A stretch of 64,000 nucleotides of DNA from Pycnococcus provasolii (lineage: Eukaryota; Chlorophyta; Pseudoscourfieldiophyceae; Pseudoscourfieldiales), in contig CP150566.1 in assembly GCA_049487715.1 (NCBI GenBank), forward strand, positions 310,001 to 374,000, in the 5' to 3' direction. Shown here piece by piece: positions 19,401 to 29,544 of the stretch. The notes below the pieces were generated by a model. The model did not search any database. It saw only the letters and a list, made by a program, of their open reading frames with translations, and was not told the DNA's origin. Numbering within the stretch: the stretch's first letter is position 1; each line of letters opens with the position of its first letter. Position numbers and translations under genes: made by a program.

Positions 19401-20848
19401 GAGATTGTTTCGCCGCAGACGTTGGTGTCGAATGACTCGGGGAATGCCGGAACGAGCCCTTCGGTGATGGCGGTGGGTGGAAAGGCGGGAAGGGGCAAGT
19501 TCTCCGGCCAGCTCTCTGGTAGCACAAATGGCAAACCTGGCGGATCATCCAGCCCAGGTTTCTGAGGCTCTGGCGTCGCCGCGTGCAAAGATTGCCCGTC
19601 CTCTCCCCCTTGCGCGTTGTTGCGCAGCTGCACGTCGTACCACGCCGCGTACGCCTCCTGGTATATGCGATCCGCCTCGGCACGGCTCTGCAGCGGCGCA
19701 AAAGCGGGGAACGTCTTCTCGACGTCGCCACCTGCTCTGTAGCATGCCACCATCTGATCACGGACATCCTGCAGGGCTTTCGAGACGTCAATCTTGTCAT
19801 CGTCCGGCAGCTCTGCAGCACGGAGCTTGCGCTCCATGCGCATCGCCTCGAGTCTGCTCCGCTTCTCCTGCGCAGCGCGCGCAAGCCTCTCCTCGCGCTC
19901 CTTCTCTCGCATCACGAGCTTCTCTTCTCGCACCTTGGCTCGCTCGGCATCGCGCTCCACGCGCTGCCGTTCCTTCTCCTCGCGAGCAGCCTGCTTCGCC
20001 TCTGCCTTCCACTGCGCCGCCTCCTGCTTTTGCTGCATCTTGGCAAGTCGCTCCGCATTGCGCAGCTCCGCCAAGTTGGCCGCATCCATGCGCCCGCGCT
20101 TGCTGCTCCAATCGTAAGATGCATCCATGCGCCCGCGCTTGCCAAGCATCGAAACGTTGGATTCGCCGGGTGGGGGAAAGTATCCGAGTGGAGGCCCGTC
20201 TTCGCGGAATTTGTCGCCACCGAGGCTCTGCAGATTCTGCTTGACGTGAGCGACGAGCGCGAGAATTTCCGGGTCGTTCATGTTGAACATCGGCGGCGGC
20301 GGGGGCGGCGGCGGGAACACGCCGCGTGCTCCGCTTGGCGGAGGTGGCGGAGGGTAGCCGGCACCGGCCCCCGCGCCTGCTCCAGCATATGCGAATCCGG
20401 CTGCGTGCGGCGCCACGGGTCGTCCCAAGAGCGCAGCCTTGGCCATCTCCCTCGCCGCAGGGTCGCGCGGCAGGCTGCCTATGTTGTCGCGCGCGCCCGG
20501 CGTGGTGTACAGCTCGGTGCGCGTCGCCTTGCGTCCGATGCGCGACTCGTACACCTCCATCTCCCACTTCTCCTTACGCCTTCGGTGGCTGAACCACGAG
20601 ACGAGCTGCCTTTCGGTCAACTTGGGGAACTTCTGGAGGACACGGCGCTTGTTCTCGTCGCCTATGTACGGTTCCAGCACAAACACGCGCTCGAGTTCTG
20701 CGAGCACTTCTGGAGGTTTCCTGTCACGCGCCCGTCTTCGCCAGTCGCCGTCGTCGTTGTTGTCGTCGTCGCCGTATCCGTGTACGCCGTCTTCGTCACC
20801 GTCTTCGTCGGGAGCAAACTGAGGAGGTGCGGTGGTGCGAGGCGGGCC

Positions 20849-20880
<32 letters not shown>

Positions 20881-20977
20881 TTGCTGCTGCTTCTGAAGGT
20901 GCTGCGGCTACTGCTGCTGCCGCCGCCGCCGCCATCATATTCTGCTGCAGCTGAAGAGCACCGTTGAGAGCGTTCAT
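16491..20977 (-). CDS. RINGLET/RLT-like homeobox-DDT-WHIM chromatin protein, split by an apparent frameshift
   Basis: Two overlapping reading frames (20977-18503, then 18530-16491) together give one protein of about 1,500 residues. Domains in order: Ala/Gln-rich N-terminus; homeodomain (PEVLAELERVFVLEPYIG to QLVSWFSHRRRKEKW); coiled, charged linker; DDT domain (FTLEELVAALQAG region); HARE-HTH-like module (AAWEVLMEAGNAGMTLTEL); then, in the second frame, WHIM motifs including ELSIEERVTALTFLINEA, RIDPLG-type text FEPLGRDRRGNRYWI and VADPKALRDMVACLDDRGRHE. Plant RLT1/2 have this order and partner ISWI remodellers. The frames would rejoin with one extra C on the + strand near 18539/18540, inside a GAG-type repeat. 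No GT-AG intron fits. Coding sequence extends upstream of the first in-frame ATG to about 21076 (Gln-rich), so an upstream exon is likely. Confidence 0.8.
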
Positions 20978-21083
20978 CACCGCTTCCGCATCGCCTCCGT
21001 TCTGCCTGAGCGTCTCGACAAGCTGATCGACCGCCTCATCGGTTGCTGCTTTGGGCGGTTGCTGCTGCTGCTGCTTGCTTCCA

Positions 21084-22223
21084 TGGTGAGTGAAGTTCTA
21101 TTTCGCTAGCTATGTTGATGATGGTATTGGTTTTTTGGTATTGGTCTCTGCTCTATGAATCTGTTTTCGTTTCGTATTTATTTTTGGTGTTTCGTTGGTG
21201 TTTCTTGTGAGTGTTTGGTTTGGTTTGGTTTGAATTTTATGCTGCTGGCTGGCTGGCTGGCGTCACTCACCGTTCTGATGTTCGTTCGTTCGTTCGTTCC
21301 CAGTGGTATCGCCAGAAACGGCTAATAATGGGAACAACCGATTTACCACTGTCGCGAAAGTTGATGACCACCACAGTCACCACGTCACCCGCACAACTAT
21401 TGACGTATGTATGTATAGGAGGAGAGCAGAATATATGTACAAGCTATAGAATACTGCTAAGGTTAGGTGTAGAATGAGATGAGAGCAGCAGCCGAGGTTT
21501 GCTCATTCGCATATTACCCTCAGGGAGCCCATGTAAACGAGACACACCGAGCCCGCATATATAAAGGAGGGGTGAGCCTGAGGGTTCAACATAGCAGAGG
21601 TGTTTCTTGAAGAGACGAGACACCAGCAGACCAAGGAGCGTGTATACACATACATACCTATACACGCAAGCTTTTTTTGGTTTGGGTTTTGACAAAAGGC
21701 GAAACCTTGGAGGCTTTGTGTGTCTGCTTTGCAACCAGAGAAGAAAAGAGGGGAAAACAACTCATAGGGGATACTTGGTCGGAGGATTTGTACACGCGCG
21801 TAATTAGAAAAACCTCTGATGAAACCTTGAAAACGATGAAGCATTCGATGAGGATCCCTGTCCCTGTCCCCCGGATGATATTCGCAGGTCCTCCTACCTT
21901 TACCCGCGCCGGGTCTCTCCGTTTTCATCATTGTGTCGTTGGGGATCCGTCGTGGAATGTTTTTGGATGTCTCATCAGTTTGGGTCATGCGAGATTGCTA
22001 TGCGAAATGCATGCGAGAGGGACGAACAGGGATCCCCCTTCCCCCTCCTCCCCTTTTCTTTTTTTTCCCTCAATTTTGGTGACCCCTTTTTGTTAGGGTT
22101 TGGACAAAATCTCAACCTACCTAGTCCTAAAGGTTATCCCCCAACCAACATCTGTCACACATGTATGCTTTTTTTTTCATACGGAGGGAGTGAGTTTACT
22201 ACGATAGACTAGGGTAATGAATA
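21084..22223. other. Intergenic region, about 1.1 kb
   Basis: No gene is supported. It contains simple repeats: GGTTT repeats (about 21217-21232), GGCTG repeats (about 21246-21260), GTTC repeats (about 21282-21299) and pyrimidine-rich tracts (22031-22080). It should hold the 5' region of the homeobox-DDT gene and possibly a missing first exon. Confidence 0.4.
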
Positions 22224-23632
22224 TTATGCGGCTTCCGCGCCTCCATCTGACTGCTTTGGCGCCTCCTCGGAGCAACGCCTCTTTGGCCAAACGACCGATT
22301 CCATCGCCAACTTATTGTAGGCGTCAAACGCAGCCTTCTCCTCGTCCAAGCATGCCGTGAGCCGCTTCTCCAGCTTCTCCGCTATGGCGCCCAAGCCCTT
22401 GCACTTCTCCCAACTGCGTATGAGACTATCCCGATTCGCCTTGCAGGTCTCCCACACCTTCCTCAGGTGCTCGATGCCGCCGTCGCCGCGTTTACGCTTG
22501 TTGGCCGCGCCTGCGTAATTAGAATCAACGTCACTTGCTTCTTCTGCATGATTCTCCGCGTGATAATGATGGCCAGTCGCATACTGATGTTTCTTGCCCT
22601 TTAAAACAATAGCTGTCAACCTCTCTCGTTCTTTGTCATTCAAGACGCTTGCACCGGCGGGGTGCGCTTCATAGAGCATGATGATAATGTCGCGGATTGG
22701 GTTCGTGTTCAGTAACGCAACCTGCAGGGGTATCAGGCCGTCGTCGTTTGTTAACTGCGCACCGGCACGGTACACGCGGAGCAGCTCGACACATATTTTG
22801 AGGCATGAGTCCTCGTCAATCTCCTTTAACGTTGTGTTAGCCACATAGTGCAATGGCAACCAGTCGCCGATGTCCTGCACCTGTGCACCGCCAGGGTATG
22901 CGCTCAGCACAACGGAAACTATGTCGTCATACACGAATTCATCGTCGAGCGCCGTGTGCAAGGGTAAGCGTCCGTAATCATCCTTGACCCGCACACCGCC
23001 AGGGTACGCGCCCAGCAACGCGGAAATCACATCGTGGCTGACATAGCGTACCGCATAGTGCAGAGCTAAGGCGCCGTCATTATCCTTAACCCGCACACCG
23101 CCAGGGTACGCGCTCAGCAGCGCGGAAACCACGTCGACGCTTACGTTTGGTTCGCATACCGCCTTGTGCAAAGGCAAGTGGCCGACCTGGTTCTTTATCT
23201 GCGCACCGCCAGGGTACGCGTTTAGCAACACGGAAACCAAGTCGATGTTTAGATTGAACAGCATGTCGCTTGGTGCAGAGGTAAGTTGCCCCATTTGTCC
23301 TGTATCTGCGCACCGCCAGGGTACGCGTTTAGCAACACGGAAACCACGTCGACGCTTGCGTCGGTTTCAGCCGCAAAGTGTAGAGGTAACACGCCCTCAT
23401 TGTCCTTTATCTGCGCACCGTCCGGGTACGCGATTAGCAACGCGGAAACCACGGCGACGCTTGTGCCTCTGCAAGCCGCCTTGTGCAGAGGTAACTCGCC
23501 ATGACGGTCTTTCTCCCTTGCTTCCTGAGGGTGCGATTTGATTCGCAGTCGCAAAGCCGCTTCGTCCCGTGGGCTTTGTGTAAAGAGCGTGAGCAAGTTC
23601 ATGGCCTTTGGATTTGTCGAGACCGCGCTCAT
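22224..23632 (-). CDS. Ankyrin-repeat protein, split by an apparent 1-nt frameshift
   Basis: Two frames (23632 to about 23267, then onward to 22224) encode one ankyrin protein of about 469 residues. The repeat consensus is LPLHxA...VDVVSALLxAYPGGAxxKDxxG, with at least seven units. The units are unusually uniform, each built around the AYPGGA motif, which suggests recent repeat duplication. The frame breaks inside a repeat: the first frame reads LPLHQATCCSI and stops, while the next frame resumes at DMLFNLNIDLVSVLLNAYPGG. One added base near 23266-23269 restores perfect repeat spacing, so deletion or an assembly error is more likely than an intron. I chose the ATG at 23632 because the frame upstream lacks an ATG. 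The C-terminal ~120 residues are helical and unlike ankyrin. Confidence 0.7.
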
Positions 23633-23858
23633 GATGTCGACCTTTACTGGCAACTGGTTGCATAGACTACAAGTTGCAAGTTGCGTCCGGCAAGTTCGTT
23701 CCCGCGGGTTTGCGCGGAGAGAAAGAGGCGGAAACGAGGCAAAAGATACTCCCACCTACGGTAGCAGCCCAGGGTCCGTCGCGTGATTGCCCTTTTTATA
23801 ACCCCTAACACGGATCCGGGATATTTCTTTCCCAATTGCCTCGAATTCATTCTCATCC

Positions 23859-25271
23859 ATGTCCGTCGCTTCGATGTCGTCATCGATGTCTCCTCATAAG
23901 CATAAGAAGTTCTTCGACGTCGTCGTTGTCGGCGGCGGACTCGTCGGCGCGTGTGTCGCCGCGGGTCTGAAGCAACACCGCTTAACAGCCTCGCTGAACG
24001 TCGCCCTCATAGACGCCGCACAGCTACAGGGATCCTCCTCGTCTTCGTTACCGTCTAAAGTTTCGTTACCCCCCGAACCGCCGCTGCGCGTCTCCACAGT
24101 CACGCCCGCGTCGCGTGCACTCCTCACTGCCGTTGGCGCGTGGGACATCCTGCTGAACCTGCAAAACGATAACACGTCGTCGGTTGCGCCCTTTCACGCG
24201 ATGAAAGTGTGGGATGCCAACAACGCATCCATCAACTACACGTCCCAAGACGCGTTTCAAGCGGGGGCCATACCCACGCCGGACGAACCCATGGCGCACG
24301 TCGTCGAGAACGACGCGCTGCAACAAGCCATGCTTCAAGTTGCCACAAACAGGGGTGTGCACGCCCTCTGGCCGCGCAAACTCACATCCCTAACGCTCCC
24401 AAAACACGACGTGCCGCGTTCCAACGAGCCGGCACAGCTGACGCTCCTGGACGAATCCACCGGGAAGTCGGAAACCATAAGCACGTCACTCGTCGTCGCC
24501 GCGGACGGACAAAGAAGCCGCACAAGACAGCTCGCAAAGCTCAGGTACGAGGGAGGGCCGTACCGCGACCAGGTGGGTGCGGTGTTCACGCTCGCGCTCA
24601 ACGAACCGATCGACACGGCGTACCAGAAGTTTCTGCCCACCGGACCTCTCGCTCTGCTTCCCGTGCGTGCCGCGCTGCCGAGCGGCGCGCCGCGCGCGAA
24701 CGTCGTCTGGAGCACGACTGCGGCACATGCCGCGGAGCTGTGCAGTCTCGACGGCGACGCGCTCGCGGCGGCGACGAACGGCGCGCTAGAAGGTGGTCCC
24801 GCACCTCGCGCGATCGAGGCGGTGGGCGTCGCGCGCAGCTTTCCGCTCTCGATGAGCATGGCGCCGCGTATGACTGCGCCTCGCCTCGTGCTCGCGGGTG
24901 ACGCCGCACGAGCCGTGCACCCACTTGCAGGCCAGGGTGCGAACTTAGGTTTCGCCGACGCGCGCGCGGCGGTGGAGACGATCGCTTCGTGCGCGCGCAG
25001 CGGCCTAGACCTCGGCGACGGCGCGTCGTGGCAAAGGTACGGCGACCTGCGTCTCGCGGAGGGCATGGCGTGGTCGGCGAGCTTGGAGTTGATCCGGCGC
25101 GCGTACGCGAGCGAGGCGCTGAGCGGCGCGAGGTTCATGGGTGTGAGCGTGATGGACCAAGTCAGTCCCGTGAAGAGCCTGTTGGTTCGCGTCGCCTCCG
25201 GCGTGAGCGGCGCGTACGGAGGCGCGTTGGATGACGACGAGTGGGGCACTGCTCCCATGAGTAGGAAGTAG
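23859..25271 (+). CDS. COQ6: COQ6/UbiH-family FAD monooxygenase
   Basis: Encodes 470 residues. It has a Rossmann FAD motif near the N-terminus (FDVVVVGGGLVGACVAAGL), the mid-domain DG motif (SLVVAADGQRSRTRQLA) and the second FAD motif (LVLAGDAARAVHPLAGQG) followed by ANLGFADA. This set and order mark UbiH/COQ6 aromatic hydroxylases, which act in ubiquinone biosynthesis in mitochondria; COQ6 performs a ring C5 hydroxylation. The N-terminal extension before the FAD motif is short (about 18 residues), so mitochondrial targeting is not obvious and an earlier exon cannot be excluded. A flavoprotein monooxygenase is certain; the COQ6 orthology is likely. Confidence 0.8.
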   Translation: MSVASMSSSMSPHKHKKFFDVVVVGGGLVGACVAAGLKQHRLTASLNVALIDAAQLQGSSSSSLPSKVSLPPEPPLRVSTVTPASRALLTAVGAWDILLNLQNDNTSSVAPFHAMKVWDANNASINYTSQDAFQAGAIPTPDEPMAHVVENDALQQAMLQVATNRGVHALWPRKLTSLTLPKHDVPRSNEPAQLTLLDESTGKSETISTSLVVAADGQRSRTRQLAKLRYEGGPYRDQVGAVFTLALNEPIDTAYQKFLPTGPLALLPVRAALPSGAPRANVVWSTTAAHAAELCSLDGDALAAATNGALEGGPAPRAIEAVGVARSFPLSMSMAPRMTAPRLVLAGDAARAVHPLAGQGANLGFADARAAVETIASCARSGLDLGDGASWQRYGDLRLAEGMAWSASLELIRRAYASEALSGARFMGVSVMDQVSPVKSLLVRVASGVSGAYGGALDDDEWGTAPMSRK

Positions 25272-25550
25272 TCAAGCAGTCGCGTCGACAACGTCTTGTC
25301 TTGTAAAACAGTATTGCGTATTTACAAATGTGGCCATCCATACCCCATCATCACGTGAAAAATTGTTTTTTCTTGGGGGAGGGGGACGACGAAATCCGAT
25401 GGGAAGCGGAAACTTCCGTGATAACACCGCCGTACGCCCGTACCATCCTCGCGACCAATTCACCTGTCAATTTCACACAAGAAGGTGCTTTCATTCTTTC
25501 CCCCCTTCCCCTTTTCCCCCTTTGAGTGTCACGTCACACAACTGTCAAAA

Positions 25551-26699
25551 ATGGCGTATTCTCAGAGTCGTATTCGTCGTCCTCAGTCGTCTTCGCATAG
25601 CGCGTCAGCGGCGGCGACTTCTTCAGCGTCAGTGGCAGCACGTGAACGTTGGCGCGCACGTCGTCCAGAGAACCAGAGTGGCAACATATATGTCGACCAC
25701 GCGTGCATCGATTGCGACACCTGTCGTTGGATGGCGCCGGAGACGTTCGGGCGCGTCAACGGGAAGTCGGCCGTGGTCGCGCAGCCGGAGGTTGGGACGG
25801 AGGCGCACAAGCGTGCGATGATGGCACTTTCGGCATGCCCCACCTTCTCCATCCACGCGCATGCGCCGCCTGCGGGCGCCGTAGCCGCCGCCGCCAAGGC
25901 GTTCCCCGCGTGCGTGGATCCGACCCGACCTGACGTCCTGCACATGGGCTTCCATGCCGCCACATCCTTCGGCGCGACGCCGTACCTCGTCGTGCGTGAC
26001 CAAGGTGGAAACTTCATGGTAGACTGTCCTCGGTTTGACCGTGGGCTCGCGAAGCGGGTCGAGGAAGCGTTCGGCGGCGTGTCGTACATTGTGCTGACTC
26101 ACATCGACGACGTAGCTGACCATGAAAAGTGGGCTGCGTACTTTGGCGCGAAGCGAATTTTGCACGAGGCTGAGTTGGACGTCGCTTCGGCGAAGGGCGG
26201 CAATGCGGTGGGTTTCTTTGAGCAGCTGCACCCGGGATTCGTTGATCGTCTCGAGAAGGTGGAGGTGAAGCTCACGGGTGACGGGCCGTGGACGTTGCCA
26301 GATGGCGGCAACGACGTGGAGATCATCTTCACGCCGGGTCACTCTGCGGGTCACGTTTGCGTGTTTCACAAACCGTCGAAGGTGCTTTTCACCGGCGACC
26401 ACCTGTGCGGATGCGGACCGAGGTTCCCCGAGCGATACGGGCAACTCTTTTTGCTACGCGAGTTCCTCGAGCCTGTCATATGGAATGTCAGTGAGCAGAT
26501 TGCGAGCTTGGAGAAGCTCGTTGGGATGGAGTTTGACACGATTCTTCCTGGACACGGTCGCGCGCATCGCTACTTCACAACTAGCGCGAAGGACGACGCG
26601 CTCGAAACAGTGATTGCTTTTGAGAAATCAAGACCTGTGGTGGAGAACGTCGAGCCAAATACTCAGGTGCTCGAGCTTACGTATGACGGCGTGCTTTGA
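25551..26699 (+). CDS. Ferredoxin-like / metallo-beta-lactamase fusion protein
   Basis: Encodes 382 residues from the ATG at 25551. Residues ~45-100 form a single-cluster ferredoxin-like domain with C52xxC55xxC58 and a later Cys96 in SACPT, able to hold a [4Fe-4S] cluster. Residues ~120-380 form a metallo-beta-lactamase fold: LTHIDDVADHEKW in place of the usual HxHxDH, then TPGHSAGHVCVFH, LFTGDHLCGC and ILPGHGRAHRY. The same domain pairing occurs in plastid-predicted plant and cyanobacterial proteins. The altered first motif suggests non-standard metal binding. The Ser/Arg/Ala-rich N-terminus suits a transit peptide. A redox-coupled hydrolase is inferred; the substrate is unknown. Confidence 0.8.
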   Translation: MAYSQSRIRRPQSSSHSASAAATSSASVAARERWRARRPENQSGNIYVDHACIDCDTCRWMAPETFGRVNGKSAVVAQPEVGTEAHKRAMMALSACPTFSIHAHAPPAGAVAAAAKAFPACVDPTRPDVLHMGFHAATSFGATPYLVVRDQGGNFMVDCPRFDRGLAKRVEEAFGGVSYIVLTHIDDVADHEKWAAYFGAKRILHEAELDVASAKGGNAVGFFEQLHPGFVDRLEKVEVKLTGDGPWTLPDGGNDVEIIFTPGHSAGHVCVFHKPSKVLFTGDHLCGCGPRFPERYGQLFLLREFLEPVIWNVSEQIASLEKLVGMEFDTILPGHGRAHRYFTTSAKDDALETVIAFEKSRPVVENVEPNTQVLELTYDGVL

Positions 26700-27740
26700 C
26701 TGAATACCAAACGGAACACTTGAACGAACGACTTCAGAGCATTCTGAAAGAGCAAGACACAAGACGTCCGCACAAGTCAAACAAACAAACAGCAAACAGC
26801 TTACAAGTTGCCCACCAACCTTTCACAATACATACATACATACGTACATACCACTAGATAGATAAGTAAGTAAGTAATTTACACTTTTTCTGTACATAAC
26901 TTACCATTTTTGGTGACCAGTACCACATCACTTCACTACACTTTTGAAGGAAATGCAAGAGATGGACGACAGCAAGAGCAAGTGCGTTTTGAATTAAGAA
27001 TTCATAAGCGAATGGCCTTTCCCCACCAAGTCACTCAAGGCACTCTACCCGGGTAGTCATTTTGCGTGCGTGACCGAGGCAGTTATCACAGTCAGGCAGT
27101 CAAGGCAGTTGCACCACCTGGTACCAGGCTGTCATGCAGACGTGAGGCTATTACTCGTTATTATTAAGGTTAAGAACATGTCCATCAGCACGCCAGTAGG
27201 GTACCAACATACGACCAAAAATCAAAATCCAAAACCCGAAAAGGAGTCCGTTCGAAAGGTTTCGGACACCAAACCCCGAAAAGTCGGAAAAAAGTCCAAA
27301 ACGACCACAAAACGACCGTTGGAAAACACGCCTCTGAGACACCTCGGGATCTCGGGATCCACCCGACGACGAGATCGAGTGTAAACCTTTCCAGTACAGT
27401 AATCTCGATAGACTAGCGATAGCGGACCGTGAGCGGATCCCTTTCCTTCCGCCGACAACAAGGGACAGTCGACCGAGTGGACCGACCCTCTTTTCCCAGC
27501 CACTTTTGGACCGTGAGCGGATCCCGCCGACAGCCGAGGTTCCCCGCCCGACCCTACCCGGGTACACAGCAGGGGCGCGCGCCGCGAATAGTTCCACCAG
27601 GGGCTCCCTCGTGGAACAGGTTTCTAAAACTTTCTTGTCATTCATTATTCGCATTCCGAGTTGGGTTCCGCGCGACCGGGTACCTTTACAGCTGTCAGTT
27701 GTTTTTTACACTCTTAGTAGTCTTGACATTCATTAGTAGT
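26700..27740. other. Intergenic region, about 1 kb
   Basis: No gene is supported. Features: tandem ATACATAC and AAGTAAGTAAGT simple repeats (26828-26878), AAACCCCGAA at 27271-27280, and a 16-bp direct repeat (GACCGTGAGCGGATCC) at about 27425 and 27509. It probably contains the leader of the AP2-like gene. Confidence 0.4.
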
Positions 27741-29249
27741 ATGAACGTCTCCGGTGTTGTCGCCGCTCTCTTACCAGGTGAGCCTGCGGATAACCCTTCT
27801 TACAACCAGGACAACTCCGCAGCGGCTGCAGCTGCGGCGGCATCCCTACACGCAACAGCTGTCAACGCTGACGGACTCGTCGGAGGAGCGTACGTCTCTG
27901 GACCGTTTCAACCTGGATGGACGCACTTTCACCAAAAGAGACTTGGAAGCACGTACACGTCGCGATACGTGGGAGTCGTGCGAAGTGACAAAATGGTACA
28001 GGGCAAGGCGCAGTTCAGGGCGACGTGCAGGTGGAACAACAAACGTGTCTTCATCGGGTACTTCAACACCGAAGAACAGGCGGCACGCACGCGCGAACAG
28101 TACGTCGTGTGGCACAACCTCCACGTCACGCGGCCCAGCGGATGCATGGCGTGCCCGCTCAACTTCCCAGACGAGGTGGAGGAGACCAGGCGAAGCGTCG
28201 AGGAGGGAATGAGGAATACGGACGATGGCGAAGACGCTGCCAAGGATGGCGCTGGCGCTGCCGCGCCCGCGCCACCGCCGCCGCCGCCGGCTAGCAAGCC
28301 CGTGGGAACGGCGAACGGCGCCGCGGGAGCTGGAGGCAGCGCGCCGCCGCCGCCGCCGCCGCCGCCGCCTGCGCCCCAGCCGCGCCGTGCGCGAGGCATG
28401 GCCAAGGCGAAGTTCCCGTGGTCCGCCGCGGCTCAGCGCATCGCCACAGAGGAGACGGCGGAGCTGCGCCCGCCGCCGCCGCCGCCGAAGGAAGGACTGG
28501 TGAACGAGCAAGGTGTACCTTTGGCCCTGCTTCCCGAGCCGGAGGGGGGTACGGCCGAGGAGGGCGAAACGACGACGAAGGGTGCGAAGGATCAGGCTGC
28601 TGCCGCAGCAGCGGCGGCAGCTGCTGCTGCTCCCGCCGACGCGGCGGCAGCTGCCGCTGTGCCCGTCGCGTCGACGAACGACCTGGACGCAGCAGTAGGG
28701 GAAGCGAAGGCGGAGGCTGGTGAAGCTGGCGCGGCAGCCGGGAAAGCACAGCCGCCGCCACCGCCGCCGACGGCGATGGAGCCCATCCCGCAGGCGCCGC
28801 CGCAGGACGACTTGCCACCACCAGAGCCAAGCAAGTACTGGGGCGTCACGCCGCTGCACCGCGTGGCAAAGCGCCGTCGTCGATGGAAGGTTCACATCTA
28901 CCTTCCCCAGGATCTCGCGAAAAAGGCGCGCGACGGCGACGAGCGATTCCAAGGCCTCGTCCCGTGGTCGGGCATGCAGTACCTCTACAGGCAATTCGGT
29001 GACGAGGACAAAGCCGCCGAATTCTACGACGAGGTGGTGCGCGCTTACAACCTCGACATGCCGTTGAACGATCCGAAGACGCCGGCGGAGAAGAAGCGCA
29101 CTGAGGAGGCGGGCCTTCCAGGCTCTGTGTCACAGGGACTCATGGCGCACCGGCGCTACCAGCCTTTGCCCGCAGATGGCGTCACGCACGGCGCGATGGC
29201 GTCGCCAGCGGGCGCGGGAGGAGAGAAGCGTAAGTACGACCAGCGCTAA
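27741..29249 (+). CDS. Protein with two AP2/ERF-like domains
   Basis: Encodes 502 residues from the ATG at 27741; the open frame extends upstream without another ATG. The first domain (about residues 73-135) reads SRYVGVVRSD...QFRATCRWNNKRVFIGYFNTEEQAARTREQYV, the strand-strand-strand-helix layout of AP2 domains. The second (about 363-445) reads SKYWGVTPLHRVAKRRRRWK...YLYRQFGDEDKAAEFYDEVVRAYN, the same layout with an insertion. The linker is low in complexity: Pro, Ala and Gly runs encoded by GCC/GCG repeats. AP2 proteins are DNA-binding transcription factors in plants and algae; these domains are divergent, so DNA binding is inferred. It is intronless. Confidence 0.7.
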   Translation: MNVSGVVAALLPGEPADNPSYNQDNSAAAAAAAASLHATAVNADGLVGGAYVSGPFQPGWTHFHQKRLGSTYTSRYVGVVRSDKMVQGKAQFRATCRWNNKRVFIGYFNTEEQAARTREQYVVWHNLHVTRPSGCMACPLNFPDEVEETRRSVEEGMRNTDDGEDAAKDGAGAAAPAPPPPPPASKPVGTANGAAGAGGSAPPPPPPPPPAPQPRRARGMAKAKFPWSAAAQRIATEETAELRPPPPPPKEGLVNEQGVPLALLPEPEGGTAEEGETTTKGAKDQAAAAAAAAAAAAPADAAAAAAVPVASTNDLDAAVGEAKAEAGEAGAAAGKAQPPPPPPTAMEPIPQAPPQDDLPPPEPSKYWGVTPLHRVAKRRRRWKVHIYLPQDLAKKARDGDERFQGLVPWSGMQYLYRQFGDEDKAAEFYDEVVRAYNLDMPLNDPKTPAEKKRTEEAGLPGSVSQGLMAHRRYQPLPADGVTHGAMASPAGAGGEKRKYDQR

Positions 29250-29544
29250 TGGACCAGGCTCTGCACCGTCACGCCGCACTGTTTTTAAAAAAAACGGTTG
29301 GGTTGCGGGAGATACAGCATCATAGACTATGCTGCCAAGGTATTCTGGGAGAGGGGGGATGACGTTGCGTGGCGTTGCGTGTTTACACAAAAAAAAACAA
29401 AAACACTTTTGATGGAAGGATGAGTGTAAGAAATTGCAGGAGGATTTTACTCACACGTCATGAATCACCCGACTGTGGTCCCCAATCAATCAAGCTCAGG
29501 GATCAAAAGGTCAAAGGGTCATTTATGATCTCGAAAAGTATTCC

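Noticed and set aside
23249-23294. An intron explaining the ankyrin frame change
   Set aside because: No GT-AG pair in phase preserves the repeat; a one-base insertion does.
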